Positions 26,673-36,800 of a stretch of 64,000 nt of DNA are shown piece by piece. The notes under the pieces are model-generated. The model was not told the DNA's origin and searched no databases. It worked only from the letters and a program-made list of their open reading frames with translations. The DNA is from Gammaproteobacteria bacterium (GTDB lineage Bacteria > Pseudomonadota > Gammaproteobacteria > JAIEPX01). Where the stretch lies: positions 152,799 to 216,798 of the forward strand of contig JAIEPX010000003.1 in the NCBI GenBank assembly GCA_019748175.1, given 5' to 3'. The position numbers and the translations under genes were made by a program. The number at the start of each line of letters is the position of its first letter. Positions within the stretch are counted from its first letter, which is position 1.

Positions 26673-29600
26673 TTAAAAATCGGTTCTAATAGCAGAACTT
26701 CTTCTGGTTGGAGTAATTAACGTATGAAATGAATATTCATTTCGAGATGAAATTTGATTCATTTCTCGTGATTGTCGTGCTTTAAAAAATGCCCCATATT
26801 TGAAATCGCATTCTTTATTTCCCTCTTTTTTTGAAGAGCTCCCCTCATTGTTTGATGACGAAGTAGGGTGAGAAGGTGAGGTGACGGATAAATTATTATT
26901 ATTGATTGCTGGAAAGAAGTTTGTATCTTTAAATCTGCGAGGAGACTGATCATCATAATCCTCGTCTTTCTTAGGACCTGATAAAGATGGCTTACATCCA
27001 GCTACTTGTGAAGCTTGTTTTGGAAGTGATGATCTAAATTTGTCATTGAGTACATCATAATCCGTATCACTGGGATCAATGGCAAATATATCACGTATAA
27101 GGCGGAGTGTTATCTCAAAATAATTATCTGCTCCCATCTTTAAATAAATTTTATTACCACCTAACAATAAAGGAGGTATACGCTCTAATGCCTCTACGTC
27201 GAGTAAAATCGTTCTAATGTGTTCACTTTTTATTCCGTTCAGATTTTCATAATACTGAATTAGACTAGTCTCCAACTCTAGCTCACGATCTCCGTTGACT
27301 AAAGGCCGGCCATAGCGGAGAACATGTAGATATGATGTATAATAAACGGGTGATAGAAAAACTGCGACAGCGTCTACTTGTTCGATTCTTTCTATATTTG
27401 CGTGAATAGGCCTGTGTGATCTAGAATACCAATTATCTAACACAACGCGAATCCCTACCATCTCCAAGTCCGAGGCCATTCGTTGTATCAGGGCCATACG
27501 TTGGACGCCATTAGTGCTATCACAGACATAACTGAATATCATTGTAACGCGGCTATAGCCAAAAAATTCTGCAAGAATTTCTCTAAACGCTTCGTTTTGT
27601 GTATCGGTGATGTTATCGACGACACATCCAGCAATGATACTCTTAAGTTTTTCCTTGTAGTGTTTCTCATGATCAACAAAATCATTAATTGACCGCTCAA
27701 CAATTCTTCCTAAAATATCAACTCCATAAACAAACCACCCATCATCAATTTTATATAATAAGTAATTGTATTTATCTTTCGCTAGGGACTCTTCCCATAG
27801 TTCAATAGAAGCTTTTCTTTTGTCCGCATCGAACCCGGAAAAATCTCTAATAATAACAATACTTTTCTTCAAAGCCTCTTCTCGCTTTAATTTCCATTTG
27901 CCTCTATTAATTAAAATAGGTTGAACTGTATCTTTTAAATAGTTAATAAAACTGCGGTGGGTTGCCATTAGTTCTTGGAACGCTGCGGACTCTTCCTCAA
28001 CATAACCATATATACCGAATATACAATTTTCGTAATATGGATTGTCCTCTCCGAGTAATGTTAATATAGCTTTCATCGCATCATTTTTCAGTTCACCATC
28101 ATCATCTTCGGTCATATTATAAGAGTTGGATGGTAGTTGTGTTGAACTAGTTTCTATATATTTATGATCAACTAACGCGCCCCGTTGCTCAAATAATGTG
28201 TAGTTTTGATGTGACAACAAAGCGCCTTCCGCGTTGCAACCTAATAATAACAATGATGGATTATCAAAATTACAATCCAATAGCCTCCATGATTTATTAA
28301 TTGAAGAAAAGCCCCATCTTTGAAATCCAAATTCGAAACCTATCATTAATTCGCTTGAATCTTCATTAAATCTTAAGCATTTTGGTTTATAGTATAAAGA
28401 AAAACTATAACGTTCATATTTCTTTGAGCAGCCTGAATTAACATTTGGGTCTTTATTTAATCGATCATATATATTAATTTTAAATATTCCATCATTTTTC
28501 TTGCCTTGTGATGTAACCATCCAACGCTCATCCTTGCTCATCGCTGCGCTTAAAAAATATGAATTCGGTTCTTTTTGATAAGACTCTATGATTGATTTAG
28601 TTTCGATGGATACAAGTATAATTTCTTCTTCCGCAAGCCTAATAATCCATTTTTCATCATCACTGAAGAGAGCAGTAGTATGAGTATACCCACCCACTTC
28701 GATCTTCATCACTTCTTGAGTTTTACAACACAAGATTCTAAGCTCATCTTCTAATAATGTATAAACAAACCATTTACCTTTTGGGCTGACAGAAGCAATA
28801 TCACCATAGCCAGAGGTTTCCGCTTCGTATAATACAGAACCAGATTCTCTACTCCAAAGCTTTGCCTTTTCTTCATAGTTCGTTACTATCCATAAACCAT
28901 CAGAACTTATAGCTGCTTGTCTAATGCTTGGATCAGTTACAAGTGTTTTGTGGGAAAATTTGCCTCTGTCTCGTAACCAAATGAGGACATTGCCATCTCT
29001 ACATAACGTTACAATCCAAGAGCCGTCATAATTTATTGATACGCATTTAATGGCTGCTATATGCCCTTCTAACGTATGGACTATTTTACTCTTCTTGTAT
29101 GAATAAAGATCCGCAGTTCCATTATTGAAACCTGTAATAATCCATTTTGTATTTTGACTGATTGCAATTGCGCTACTGAGTTTACTTTTTCGCGTGTTAG
29201 GCCTATCAATGTCAAGTAACCATAGCCTAACCGTCTTATCTTTGCTACCTGAAGCAATAAAATTCTTCTGATCATATAGAGACAGACATGTAATATCATC
29301 TTTATGGCCATAAAGCTTCTGCAACACCCTTTCAGTTTCCCTTGACCAAATCCAAATTGTGGCATCATTGCAGCCAGAAACAATCAACCCGGTATCTTGA
29401 CTTATAGCAACACAATTGACCCAACTTTCATGATGCAGGCTAAAATCCTTAGTGGGTGAGTTAACTATAACTACATCACTTGATTGACCGAAAACAACCA
29501 GGTTCAAATTTTCATCACTACTGATTGCTAAGCTGTTATTATTCTTATAATTATCATGATAGCTAGTACGATGCGTACCTTCATCATTTCTATTATCGTA

Positions 29601-32042
29601 TAATGGCGTAAAGAATTTAGATGAATTATACATACTATATAACCCCTCTTCTGTTTCAAAAGCCACAATTATTTTGCCATCAGAGCTGATTATTGCAGTG
29701 TAGACATCTGAACCATAATAGTCTTTAATCGGGACCTTCTTCGTTTCTGTTTTTGGAGAATGGAGAATAATCTCACCATCGCATGAAGCAATCCATTCAG
29801 CATTCGCACTCATTGATATAGATCTAACGAAATTTGCATGCTCACAAATTGTTTTGACTAAGCCTGTCTCGCGTGACCAAACCTGAACCTGGCCTTTATT
29901 ATCACCAGTAACAATCAAATTTGCATCTTGGCTCATATCGAAGCATGAAAAGTTCGAAAATCGATCTTCTCCTAGCCCATGCTTAAAAATCTGTCTCTGT
30001 AATAGACTATTTTCTGTATCCCATAGATAAATGATATTTTTAGTAGCTGATACCAGTAAGTTCAAATCAGGCCTTAATTTAACGCCTATAATTTCGGAGT
30101 GATGCTTGAGATACGGCATTTCACCAAAGGTGGCATACAGTAGATCCGCCTGTCTTAAATCAGCGCCTAATAACCAAGCTCGTGAAAAAAGTGCATATCT
30201 CAAATTAGCGCGTTGCAAATTGGCTGAATCAAGATAAGCGCCTCGTAGATCAGCATTTGGTGCTTGAATATCTGATAAGTCTAAACTATTAAAATTAAAA
30301 GATGCATAGTTAAGTATGGATATTGCGTTATCCGCAGCGATTGATACTGATAGACCTTGTGCATTTGGCCTAGACTCTAAAACGATCCTGAGCAATAAGT
30401 CACAGTATTTTGGCTGACGAGATATCATTTGTGCTAAATAGTTTAGGATTGCAGGTTCTTTAATGAACAATTTTTGATTGATGACACTTTCTGCTAATTT
30501 ATTGAGTTTAAATTGCGGATTTTGAAATATTTCGTTGAAGATATGAAGCGCGGCAAAGTATTCCATAAAAGATTTATGATAAAATTTGTAATTCAGATTT
30601 ATGCAGCTTAGTGGACTACCTCGAAGGATCTGAACGATATTTTCATCTTTAGAATTAAAAAATTTATGCCATTTTTCAAGTGCTTCGCTTTTGAATCTAC
30701 CAAGAGGTTGATAATGTATGGCTAACTTACCCTCGAGAAACATCGAAAAAGCTAAGGTTTCACAAAATAAACTAAAGGCTTCCTCAGTATAATATTCTTC
30801 AGACCACAATTGTAATGTATCTTTTCCTATTTTCTCTTTTTCACGCACAAACCAGTCAGCGATGAATGCGCCGTAGATGTCAGAGACTGTAAAATCGGGA
30901 AGATAATCTATTCTAGGATGCTTTGTAGCAGTATTAGCCATACTCTTGTTAAGCATAATCCGAGGTAGAGCGTTAATAACCATTTTCAGAATGAGCGGAT
31001 TATCCACTAATGCTTTGAGGTCAGGATTTTCATCTAATACACTTAGATATTTCTGTGAAGTCCAACCATCTACGAGAACAATGCGATCTATATAGCGTGC
31101 AATTTGCGCAAATGAAAAGGGCGCGACGTAAAGAGTTTGGAATTGTGAAAACCCTTCATAATTAAATAATTGTGAATGTGAAGGCGGAAGAAATCGTGTT
31201 CGGCAAGCCACAAGACATTTTGCTTCAGGCCACTCTCTCAGCGCGTGCTGTTTAAATATATTATAATTATCGATAGCTTTTTCATCAAAGCCATCAAACA
31301 ATATCAATATCGGTTGTTTTTTTAAATCATTAATGGAATCATCATCTAACCCATAACCATCTTTTAGGCAGTTTTGAAAAGTATCATATTCTTTTAAATC
31401 TACATAAATTGGAATTCTTTTTATTTGGCCTTGTGCATGATGCATCAACCAATGGACGGAGGTTGTTTTTCCGCTGCCAGCATCTCCTAATAATAATAGT
31501 ATTTTTGATTTTCCTTCTAAAAAGGGAACTATTCCCTTTTCAAATAAAGGAAACCGGTTTTTGTCATCGTCAGGATCATAATTAGAACTAGTCGACTCAT
31601 GATGAGCCGCATCTAAAGGAATATAATACTCAAGGTCCTGTAATACGAGGTCTCCAAGCTGAGATCGATATCGTGAAAAGATATCAATTTCTTCATTCGT
31701 GGGTTTTTCTGCTTTCGGTGTATTACTCGACAGCCAGATATTCAATGGATTTATTTGGATGGGCCGTTCCGCATTCCTTTTTTCAATAACCAACTCGAGT
31801 ACTGTACTTGTTTCCTCGATGACTCTGGGTCTCTGTTGTACGAGTTCAGTCAGCCTTGTTTGTGGAAGATCTCGTGTTGAGGTCAGGTCTAATAAATCTT
31901 TTAACAAAACCTTCTGATCTGAAGTTAAGCCCTTCATCTGTTCAATATCTTCTACTACAATCCGTAAGTTTGATAATTTACCTCTGTATTCCTCAATGAG
32001 GTGAGCAAATTCCTTATTACCGATTTCTTCTTCTGATTCCAT
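26673..32042 (-). CDS. NACHT NTPase with pentapeptide, WD40 and TIR/SEFIR-like domains (STAND protein)
   Basis: 1789 residues. After a ~90-residue helical start comes a NACHT-type NTPase: GDAGSGKTT (186-194) as Walker A, PILILFDGFDE (~244-254) as Walker B, and LVACRTRFL as sensor. A short pentapeptide-repeat stretch follows (PNADLRGAYLDSANLQRANL and on to GADLRQADLLYATF, ~585-640). WD40 repeats fill ~640-1200, such as GHKDDITCLSLYDQKNFIAS followed by GSKDKTVRLW. Residues ~1498-1655 look like a TIR/SEFIR domain: RVTMIFSYVCDS, MASDLEMVGIRVVLDNW, IERIEQVDAVAVFLSPVYYT. A Ser/Asn/Lys-rich tail ends the protein. RBS TAGGAG precedes ATG 32042. STAND proteins are ligand-triggered switches, used as NLR-like immune or anti-phage sensors; a translocated regulator is also possible. 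Confidence 0.75.
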   Translation of the reverse strand: MESEEEIGNKEFAHLIEEYRGKLSNLRIVVEDIEQMKGLTSDQKVLLKDLLDLTSTRDLPQTRLTELVQQRPRVIEETSTVLELVIEKRNAERPIQINPLNIWLSSNTPKAEKPTNEEIDIFSRYRSQLGDLVLQDLEYYIPLDAAHHESTSSNYDPDDDKNRFPLFEKGIVPFLEGKSKILLLLGDAGSGKTTSVHWLMHHAQGQIKRIPIYVDLKEYDTFQNCLKDGYGLDDDSINDLKKQPILILFDGFDEKAIDNYNIFKQHALREWPEAKCLVACRTRFLPPSHSQLFNYEGFSQFQTLYVAPFSFAQIARYIDRIVLVDGWTSQKYLSVLDENPDLKALVDNPLILKMVINALPRIMLNKSMANTATKHPRIDYLPDFTVSDIYGAFIADWFVREKEKIGKDTLQLWSEEYYTEEAFSLFCETLAFSMFLEGKLAIHYQPLGRFKSEALEKWHKFFNSKDENIVQILRGSPLSCINLNYKFYHKSFMEYFAALHIFNEIFQNPQFKLNKLAESVINQKLFIKEPAILNYLAQMISRQPKYCDLLLRIVLESRPNAQGLSVSIAADNAISILNYASFNFNSLDLSDIQAPNADLRGAYLDSANLQRANLRYALFSRAWLLGADLRQADLLYATFGEMPYLKHHSEIIGVKLRPDLNLLVSATKNIIYLWDTENSLLQRQIFKHGLGEDRFSNFSCFDMSQDANLIVTGDNKGQVQVWSRETGLVKTICEHANFVRSISMSANAEWIASCDGEIILHSPKTETKKVPIKDYYGSDVYTAIISSDGKIIVAFETEEGLYSMYNSSKFFTPLYDNRNDEGTHRTSYHDNYKNNNSLAISSDENLNLVVFGQSSDVVIVNSPTKDFSLHHESWVNCVAISQDTGLIVSGCNDATIWIWSRETERVLQKLYGHKDDITCLSLYDQKNFIASGSKDKTVRLWLLDIDRPNTRKSKLSSAIAISQNTKWIITGFNNGTADLYSYKKSKIVHTLEGHIAAIKCVSINYDGSWIVTLCRDGNVLIWLRDRGKFSHKTLVTDPSIRQAAISSDGLWIVTNYEEKAKLWSRESGSVLYEAETSGYGDIASVSPKGKWFVYTLLEDELRILCCKTQEVMKIEVGGYTHTTALFSDDEKWIIRLAEEEIILVSIETKSIIESYQKEPNSYFLSAAMSKDERWMVTSQGKKNDGIFKINIYDRLNKDPNVNSGCSKKYERYSFSLYYKPKCLRFNEDSSELMIGFEFGFQRWGFSSINKSWRLLDCNFDNPSLLLLGCNAEGALLSHQNYTLFEQRGALVDHKYIETSSTQLPSNSYNMTEDDDGELKNDAMKAILTLLGEDNPYYENCIFGIYGYVEEESAAFQELMATHRSFINYLKDTVQPILINRGKWKLKREEALKKSIVIIRDFSGFDADKRKASIELWEESLAKDKYNYLLYKIDDGWFVYGVDILGRIVERSINDFVDHEKHYKEKLKSIIAGCVVDNITDTQNEAFREILAEFFGYSRVTMIFSYVCDSTNGVQRMALIQRMASDLEMVGIRVVLDNWYSRSHRPIHANIERIEQVDAVAVFLSPVYYTSYLHVLRYGRPLVNGDRELELETSLIQYYENLNGIKSEHIRTILLDVEALERIPPLLLGGNKIYLKMGADNYFEITLRLIRDIFAIDPSDTDYDVLNDKFRSSLPKQASQVAGCKPSLSGPKKDEDYDDQSPRRFKDTNFFPAINNNNLSVTSPSHPTSSSNNEGSSSKKEGNKECDFKYGAFFKARQSREMNQISSRNEYSFHTLITPTRRSSAIRTDF

Positions 32043-32370
32043 TTAGATCTCCTAGGGAGCGTAAGTGATTTTTATATGGTGGTTTGTTGAGAACATCAAT
32101 CCTGGTTATGTCCAACATGTCGAAAATAGCCCCAAATAACTAATCTGAGTCATTCAGCGGCTTAGATTCGAATTTAAGGCCTTGTGATTAGTAGTTGCCT
32201 GTACTACTGTCTGAGACATCAGGAAAGGCCTTTATTCTAATCATGCCTTAGCGTTTCCGTCAAGATTAACTCATTGTTGACAGTACGGGTAGAAATGTCG
32301 ATGTACCATCTTTTCCTTGTTACAAAACTTGAACTTTTTCATTCTTCTTAACCTAAGAACTATTAGACTA

Positions 32371-32548
32371 ATAATATTATTAATTAAGATTATAGTTATA
32401 GTTAGTCCTGTGGATAAGGATGGTAAGTCTAAAAACTCTTATTAATCAATTTGATGGATGTTATTTTTAAGTGTACAGATCTGTTATGTGTATGTGGATA
32501 AGTTGGGGATTAATTGAAGTCACGATCTTATACCTCAGTTATCCACAG
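32371..32548. other. Putative chromosomal replication origin (oriC)
   Basis: Three perfect DnaA boxes: TGTGGATAA at 32410-32418 and 32494-32502, and TTATCCACA at 32540-32548. The outer two face each other, as R1 and R4 do in E. coli oriC. A strongly AT-rich stretch (32371-32402, ATTAGACTAATAATATTATT and on) lies directly beside the first box, where the unwinding element is expected. GATC sites occur at 32479 and 32524, the second in GATCTTATACC. Flanking core genes point away on both sides. The gap from 32043 to 32370 holds nothing else I can support. Confidence 0.75.
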
Positions 32549-32817
32549 GTAAGTGACAGTTTATATTCTTGGAACTAAGTTAAACCTAGGTTCTGATAAA
32601 GACCCTTTCGCTTCGCTAAGTCATGATACTCCCTCCACAGGAATATTTACTACTTAGCAATGAGAATCTACGGGATCCCTTTGAAAAAAGGCTTAAAAAT
32701 ACGCGTTTGATGAATTATATATTTATTTGGATTTGGTAAATAGGGCTAATGTCTCACAAGACTTAAGGGCGTTGGCTGGTATCTTTTTGACCAAGAAATT
32801 TTGTACAATTTGATCGT

Positions 32818-32875
32818 CTACTTGTTTGATGCAGTGACGCAACTTACAAGTAGTTCCCCAAGGATGGGGATTTTT
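32818..32875 (+). ncRNA. Candidate small RNA ending in an intrinsic terminator
   Basis: A perfect 8-bp stem (CTACTTGT 32818-32825 with ACAAGTAG 32846-32853) is followed at once by a terminator hairpin and five Ts. A TACAAT at 32804-32809 could be its -10 box, but no good -35 is visible. It lies between oriC and the stress-protein genes. Confidence 0.35.
32855..32875 (+). terminator. Intrinsic terminator
   Basis: TCCCC AAGGAT GGGGA followed by TTTTT. It is well formed and lies about 145 bp before the first stress-protein gene, so it would end a transcript starting in the oriC-proximal gap. Confidence 0.6.
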
Positions 32876-32878
32876 ATG

Positions 32879-32969
32879 GCACGAACAGGGAAGATGATCG
32901 TGGGCGTTGGTTTAGTTGGCTGGCGCTTTTTCCAGTCAATCATTCCCGCTTACATTTTCCCTGTCGTGC
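32879..32969 (+). other. Long imperfect hairpin upstream of the stress-protein genes
   Basis: GCACGAACAGGGAA (32879-32892) pairs with TTTCCCTGTCGTGC (ending 32969) with one bulge. Inside, GTGGG pairs with CCCGC, and the apex is TTGGCTGG/CCAGTCAA with an 8-nt loop. It lacks the conserved apical motif of 4.5S RNA. It may be a leader element of the downstream operon. Confidence 0.4.
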
Positions 32970-33018
32970 TTATTAATTAATTGTAATCGAAAGGTTACCT
33001 TAACTCAAGGAAGAGTTT

Positions 33019-33420
33019 ATGAACCTGTACAAGCATATTTTAATGGCGATCGATACGATCACCCATTCAGAAGAGACCATGGACGTTACCAGAGAATTTG
33101 CAACCAGCGAAGGTGCTAGAGTGAGTTTGCTTTACACACTACCGCATTTGGAGGCAAAGGGAATGGACTATTTATTACCTTCACTTAATGAAATTGAATC
33201 TCGCATTATCGAAACTGCAAAAAGTCGATTGTCGGCAGCGGCAAATGAGCATGAACTCGGTGATGCAGACGAATCTGTTCTATTCGGCAATAGCCATGAT
33301 ATTATTTTAGAGGCTGCGCTTTCTAAAAATGTTGATTTAATTGTTGTGAATAATGATCATCAACAAGCAACATTAATCAGTGATGCGCCCTGCGATATTT
33401 TAGCTGTTCGTTGCCAGTAA
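33019..33420 (+). CDS. Universal stress protein, divergent
   Basis: 133 residues with the UspA fold: NLYKHILMAIDTITHSEETM at the start, SLLYTLPHLEA, and a final strand APCDILAVRC. The ATP-binding signature GxxGx9G(S/T) is missing; the corresponding segment reads VVNNDHQQATLISDAPCD, so this copy probably does not bind ATP in the usual way. RBS AAGGAAGAG precedes ATG 33019. It is 19 bp from a second, complete Usp gene and likely forms an operon with it; a heterodimer of the two is plausible. Confidence 0.85.
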   Translation: MNLYKHILMAIDTITHSEETMDVTREFATSEGARVSLLYTLPHLEAKGMDYLLPSLNEIESRIIETAKSRLSAAANEHELGDADESVLFGNSHDIILEAALSKNVDLIVVNNDHQQATLISDAPCDILAVRCQ

Positions 33421-33439
33421 CTTACTAGGAGATTGAATC

Positions 33440-33880
33440 ATGAAGGTATATCAGAAAATTTTATTAGCAGTTGAGCTTGATCCTAGCTGCGACACGCTCA
33501 CCACAAAAAAAGCCAAGGCTTTGGCTGATGAATTTGGTGCAGAGTTATATTTAGTTCACGCTATTGAGCATATGAGTAGTTACGGCGCTGCGTACGGAGT
33601 TGCTGCTGGTGCTGATATCGAAGAAATGCTCCTTGAAAATGCGTCTGACTCTATGAAGAAACTGGCTAGTGAGTTGGCATTAGCAGATGATCGTCAAGTG
33701 ATCAAAGTAGGTCCCGCGCGAACAATCATTCTTGAAGAAGCTGACCGTATTGGTGCTGATTTAGTTGTAGTCGGTAGTCATGGTCGCCATGGGATTCGAT
33801 TGCTCTTAGGTTCTACTGCCAATGCTGTGCTTCACGGAGCTGCTTGCGACGTATTAGCTGTCCGATTGAAAGAAGACTAA
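33440..33880 (+). CDS. Universal stress protein, ATP-binding type
   Basis: 146 residues. UspA fold with KVYQKILLAVELD at the N-terminus and the complete nucleotide-binding motif GSHGRHGIRLLLGSTA (GxxGx9GST), then CDVLAVRLKED. Usp proteins accumulate under starvation or oxidative stress. RBS TAGGAGA precedes ATG 33440. It follows the divergent Usp copy in the same operon. Its TAA (33878-33880) overlaps the TAG of the convergent RND pump gene (33877-33879). Confidence 0.92.
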   Translation: MKVYQKILLAVELDPSCDTLTTKKAKALADEFGAELYLVHAIEHMSSYGAAYGVAAGADIEEMLLENASDSMKKLASELALADDRQVIKVGPARTIILEEADRIGADLVVVGSHGRHGIRLLLGSTANAVLHGAACDVLAVRLKED

Positions 33881-36800
33881 TCAAGACGTGGCGCCTTTTT
33901 AAAGGGCGCCAATAGTGTATAAAAAATAGGCACAATGAAAAGCGACATCAATGTTCCGAATAGCATTCCGCCTATAATGACGAGGCCGATTTCTTTACGG
34001 CTGATGGCACCTGCGCCGCCGGCAAAAACGAGCGGAGTGGCCCCGAGGACGATGGCAGCAGTGGTCATGAGAATGGGGCGTAAACGAATGCAGGCGGCTT
34101 CTATGACGGCTTCTGTTATGCCTTTTCCTTGCGCACGAAGTTTGTTGGCGAATTCGACGATTAAAATTCCGTGTTTGGATACTAAACCGATCAACGTTAA
34201 TATTCCGATCCAAGTATAAATATTCAGCGTACCACTAAATTGTTTGAAGATGCCGATTCCTGCGCTGAATCCACTGGTTTTCATGGTGAAGAATGCCATG
34301 AAACACTTCCCGATAAAACTTACTTCGCCGCCAAAAGGAATTAATAATAAAAATGCGCCCATAATTGAGAGTGGAACTGCAACCATTACAATTAATGGAT
34401 CAATAAAGCTTTCAAATTGCGCAGCTAATATTAATAAAATAAATAATATGGCGAAGCATAAAATAACGATAAAGCCGTGGCTTTCATTAATAAATTGGCG
34501 ACTTTCTCCAGAGAAATCATAGCGCATATTTTCTTTGAGAATATGATTGGCTTCTTTTTCGAGATATTTAATCACTTGTGATTGTGTGTACCCCGGTGCG
34601 ATTGAAGCACTAATTGTTGCAGCACGCATTTGTTGAAAATGGTTGAGATTTTGAGGTGTTGTACGCTCAGTAATATTCACAATATTTGCAAGAGGAACTA
34701 AATTTTGTTCAGCAGTACGAACATATAACCCGTAGATATTTTGAGAATTTTGGCGATATTGTGGCAAAACTTGTGGCACAACATCATAACTTAATCCATT
34801 CATACTGAATTGACTAACCGCGGTTTCATTGAAGGCAAAATTAATTGCGTCAGCGACCTGAAGCATAGGAATGCCTAAATTTCCTGCTAAATCACGATTA
34901 ACATCGATGTGAATTTCAGGTTTATCAATTTTAAGATCGCAGCTGACGTTAACAAGTCCAGGGTATTTTGAAATTGCTTCCATTAATTTTAGACTAGTTG
35001 TGTAGAGTTCGTTGTAGCTCCCCGTTGTTTGCAACACAAAACCAACCGGTTGTAAACTTTGTGCACCCGGAAGACTATAGGGGTTGATAGGGAATGCATT
35101 CGCGCCCGTAATGTTCGTAAATTGAGGGAATAGACTGCCTATAATCTCGCCCAGAGATCGGGAGCGCACATTCCAAGGTTTTAAAATCAAGAAAGAAATA
35201 GCACTATTAACACCCATAAATCCATTGATAATGCCTATAGCATCTTTTTCAGGGACGGCATTAAGTATTTTAGCAAGCTCTTGTGTTTGTTTTTCCATAA
35301 ACGGAAGTGTGGCACCTGTGGGGCCTTGAACAATAGTGAGTATTGCGCCACTATCTTCCTGTGGAGCTAATATTTGATTTGAAAATAATTGAGCACCCAA
35401 TAAAGTGCTTATAGTTAATGTTATCGGCAACACGATCATCAAAAAAATTCGACGATTTGCGATGGTTTTGGTCAAGCGTTTTCGATAGCGTTCTTCAAGG
35501 CGAGAAAAATAATTATTAATGCGTTTTGCAAAATCGCTTTCTTGGGATTTTGGTGTCATGATTTTAGAGCACATCATAGGAGAAAGCGTTAACGCGATAA
35601 AGCCCGAAACAATCACAGTTCCGGCTAAAGTAAAAGCAAATTCTTTGAATAAAGAGCCTGTTAATCCACCACGAAATCCTATGGGTGCAAAAACAGCCGC
35701 CAATGTAATCGTCATCGCTATAATGGCAAATTTAATTTCGCGCGTCCCAACAACCGCGGCTTTATAAGGCGTTTCCCCATTCTCAACATGACGATGAATA
35801 TTTTCTGCAACCACAATGGCGTCATCAACAACCAGACCAATCGCCAGTACCATTGCCAGAAAGGTGATGGTGTTCAAACTGTATCCCATTAGGAGCATCA
35901 AAGAGCAAATTCCAATCAATGACAGTGGAATTGTCACGAGAGGAATGGTCAGTGTGCGAACAGAACCTAAAAATAAAAACATGACAAGAACAACAAAAAG
36001 TGTCGCCTCAATGATGGTTTTTTTCACTTCCCAAATTGAAGCAGCAATAAATTTTGAGCTATCCCAAATAACCTCGGGTTTAAGATCCCCCGGCATATTT
36101 TTTTCCATTTTCGGGAGTGAATGTTTAACTTGTTCAGATACCTCAAGTGGATTTGCATCGCCACGAGTGATAATGCCGATCACGATAGATTGGACACCGT
36201 TCATCGTCACAGACGCTTTAGGGTTGTAAGTACCAAGCTCTGCTTTTCCAATATCTTCTATACGCGTTAAATGGCCAGTATCGTTGCCCACAATCATTCG
36301 ATTAAATTGATGAGCTGAATTTAAATCGGTATTCGCTGTGACATCGTATTGTTGAAATTCACTGGAAATTTGACCAGAGGGTGATTGGAAATTGTTTGCA
36401 CGCAACGCATTGATCACGTCGGTTGCAGTGACGTTGTGAGAAGCCATTAATTCGGGATTTAACCATATACGCATTGCATAATCGCGGGGCCCGAAAATTT
36501 TCGCTTCGCCTACACCAGGAAGTCCCTCGAGGCGGGGTTTCACGACACGCTTTAAATAATCAGTGATTTCTGCGGGCGATAAAGAATTGCTTGCGAAGGA
36601 TAAATACATTGTTGGAGTAGTATTAGGATTTTGTTTTTCAATGATAGAGTTGAAGACTTCTTTAGGTAAACGATAGCGGACTGAACTAACTCGATCACTG
36701 ACTTCGCTTGCTGCGATATCGATATTGGTGCCGATTTTAAAATTAATTGTGATTACAGAGGCGCCAGTGGAATTATTCGCAGTGATGTATTCGATTCCAT

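Noticed and set aside
32879..32969. 4.5S (SRP) RNA or 6S RNA gene
   Set aside because: The hairpin lacks the conserved GGUCAGG...GGAAGCAGCC apex of SRP RNA and is too short for 6S RNA.
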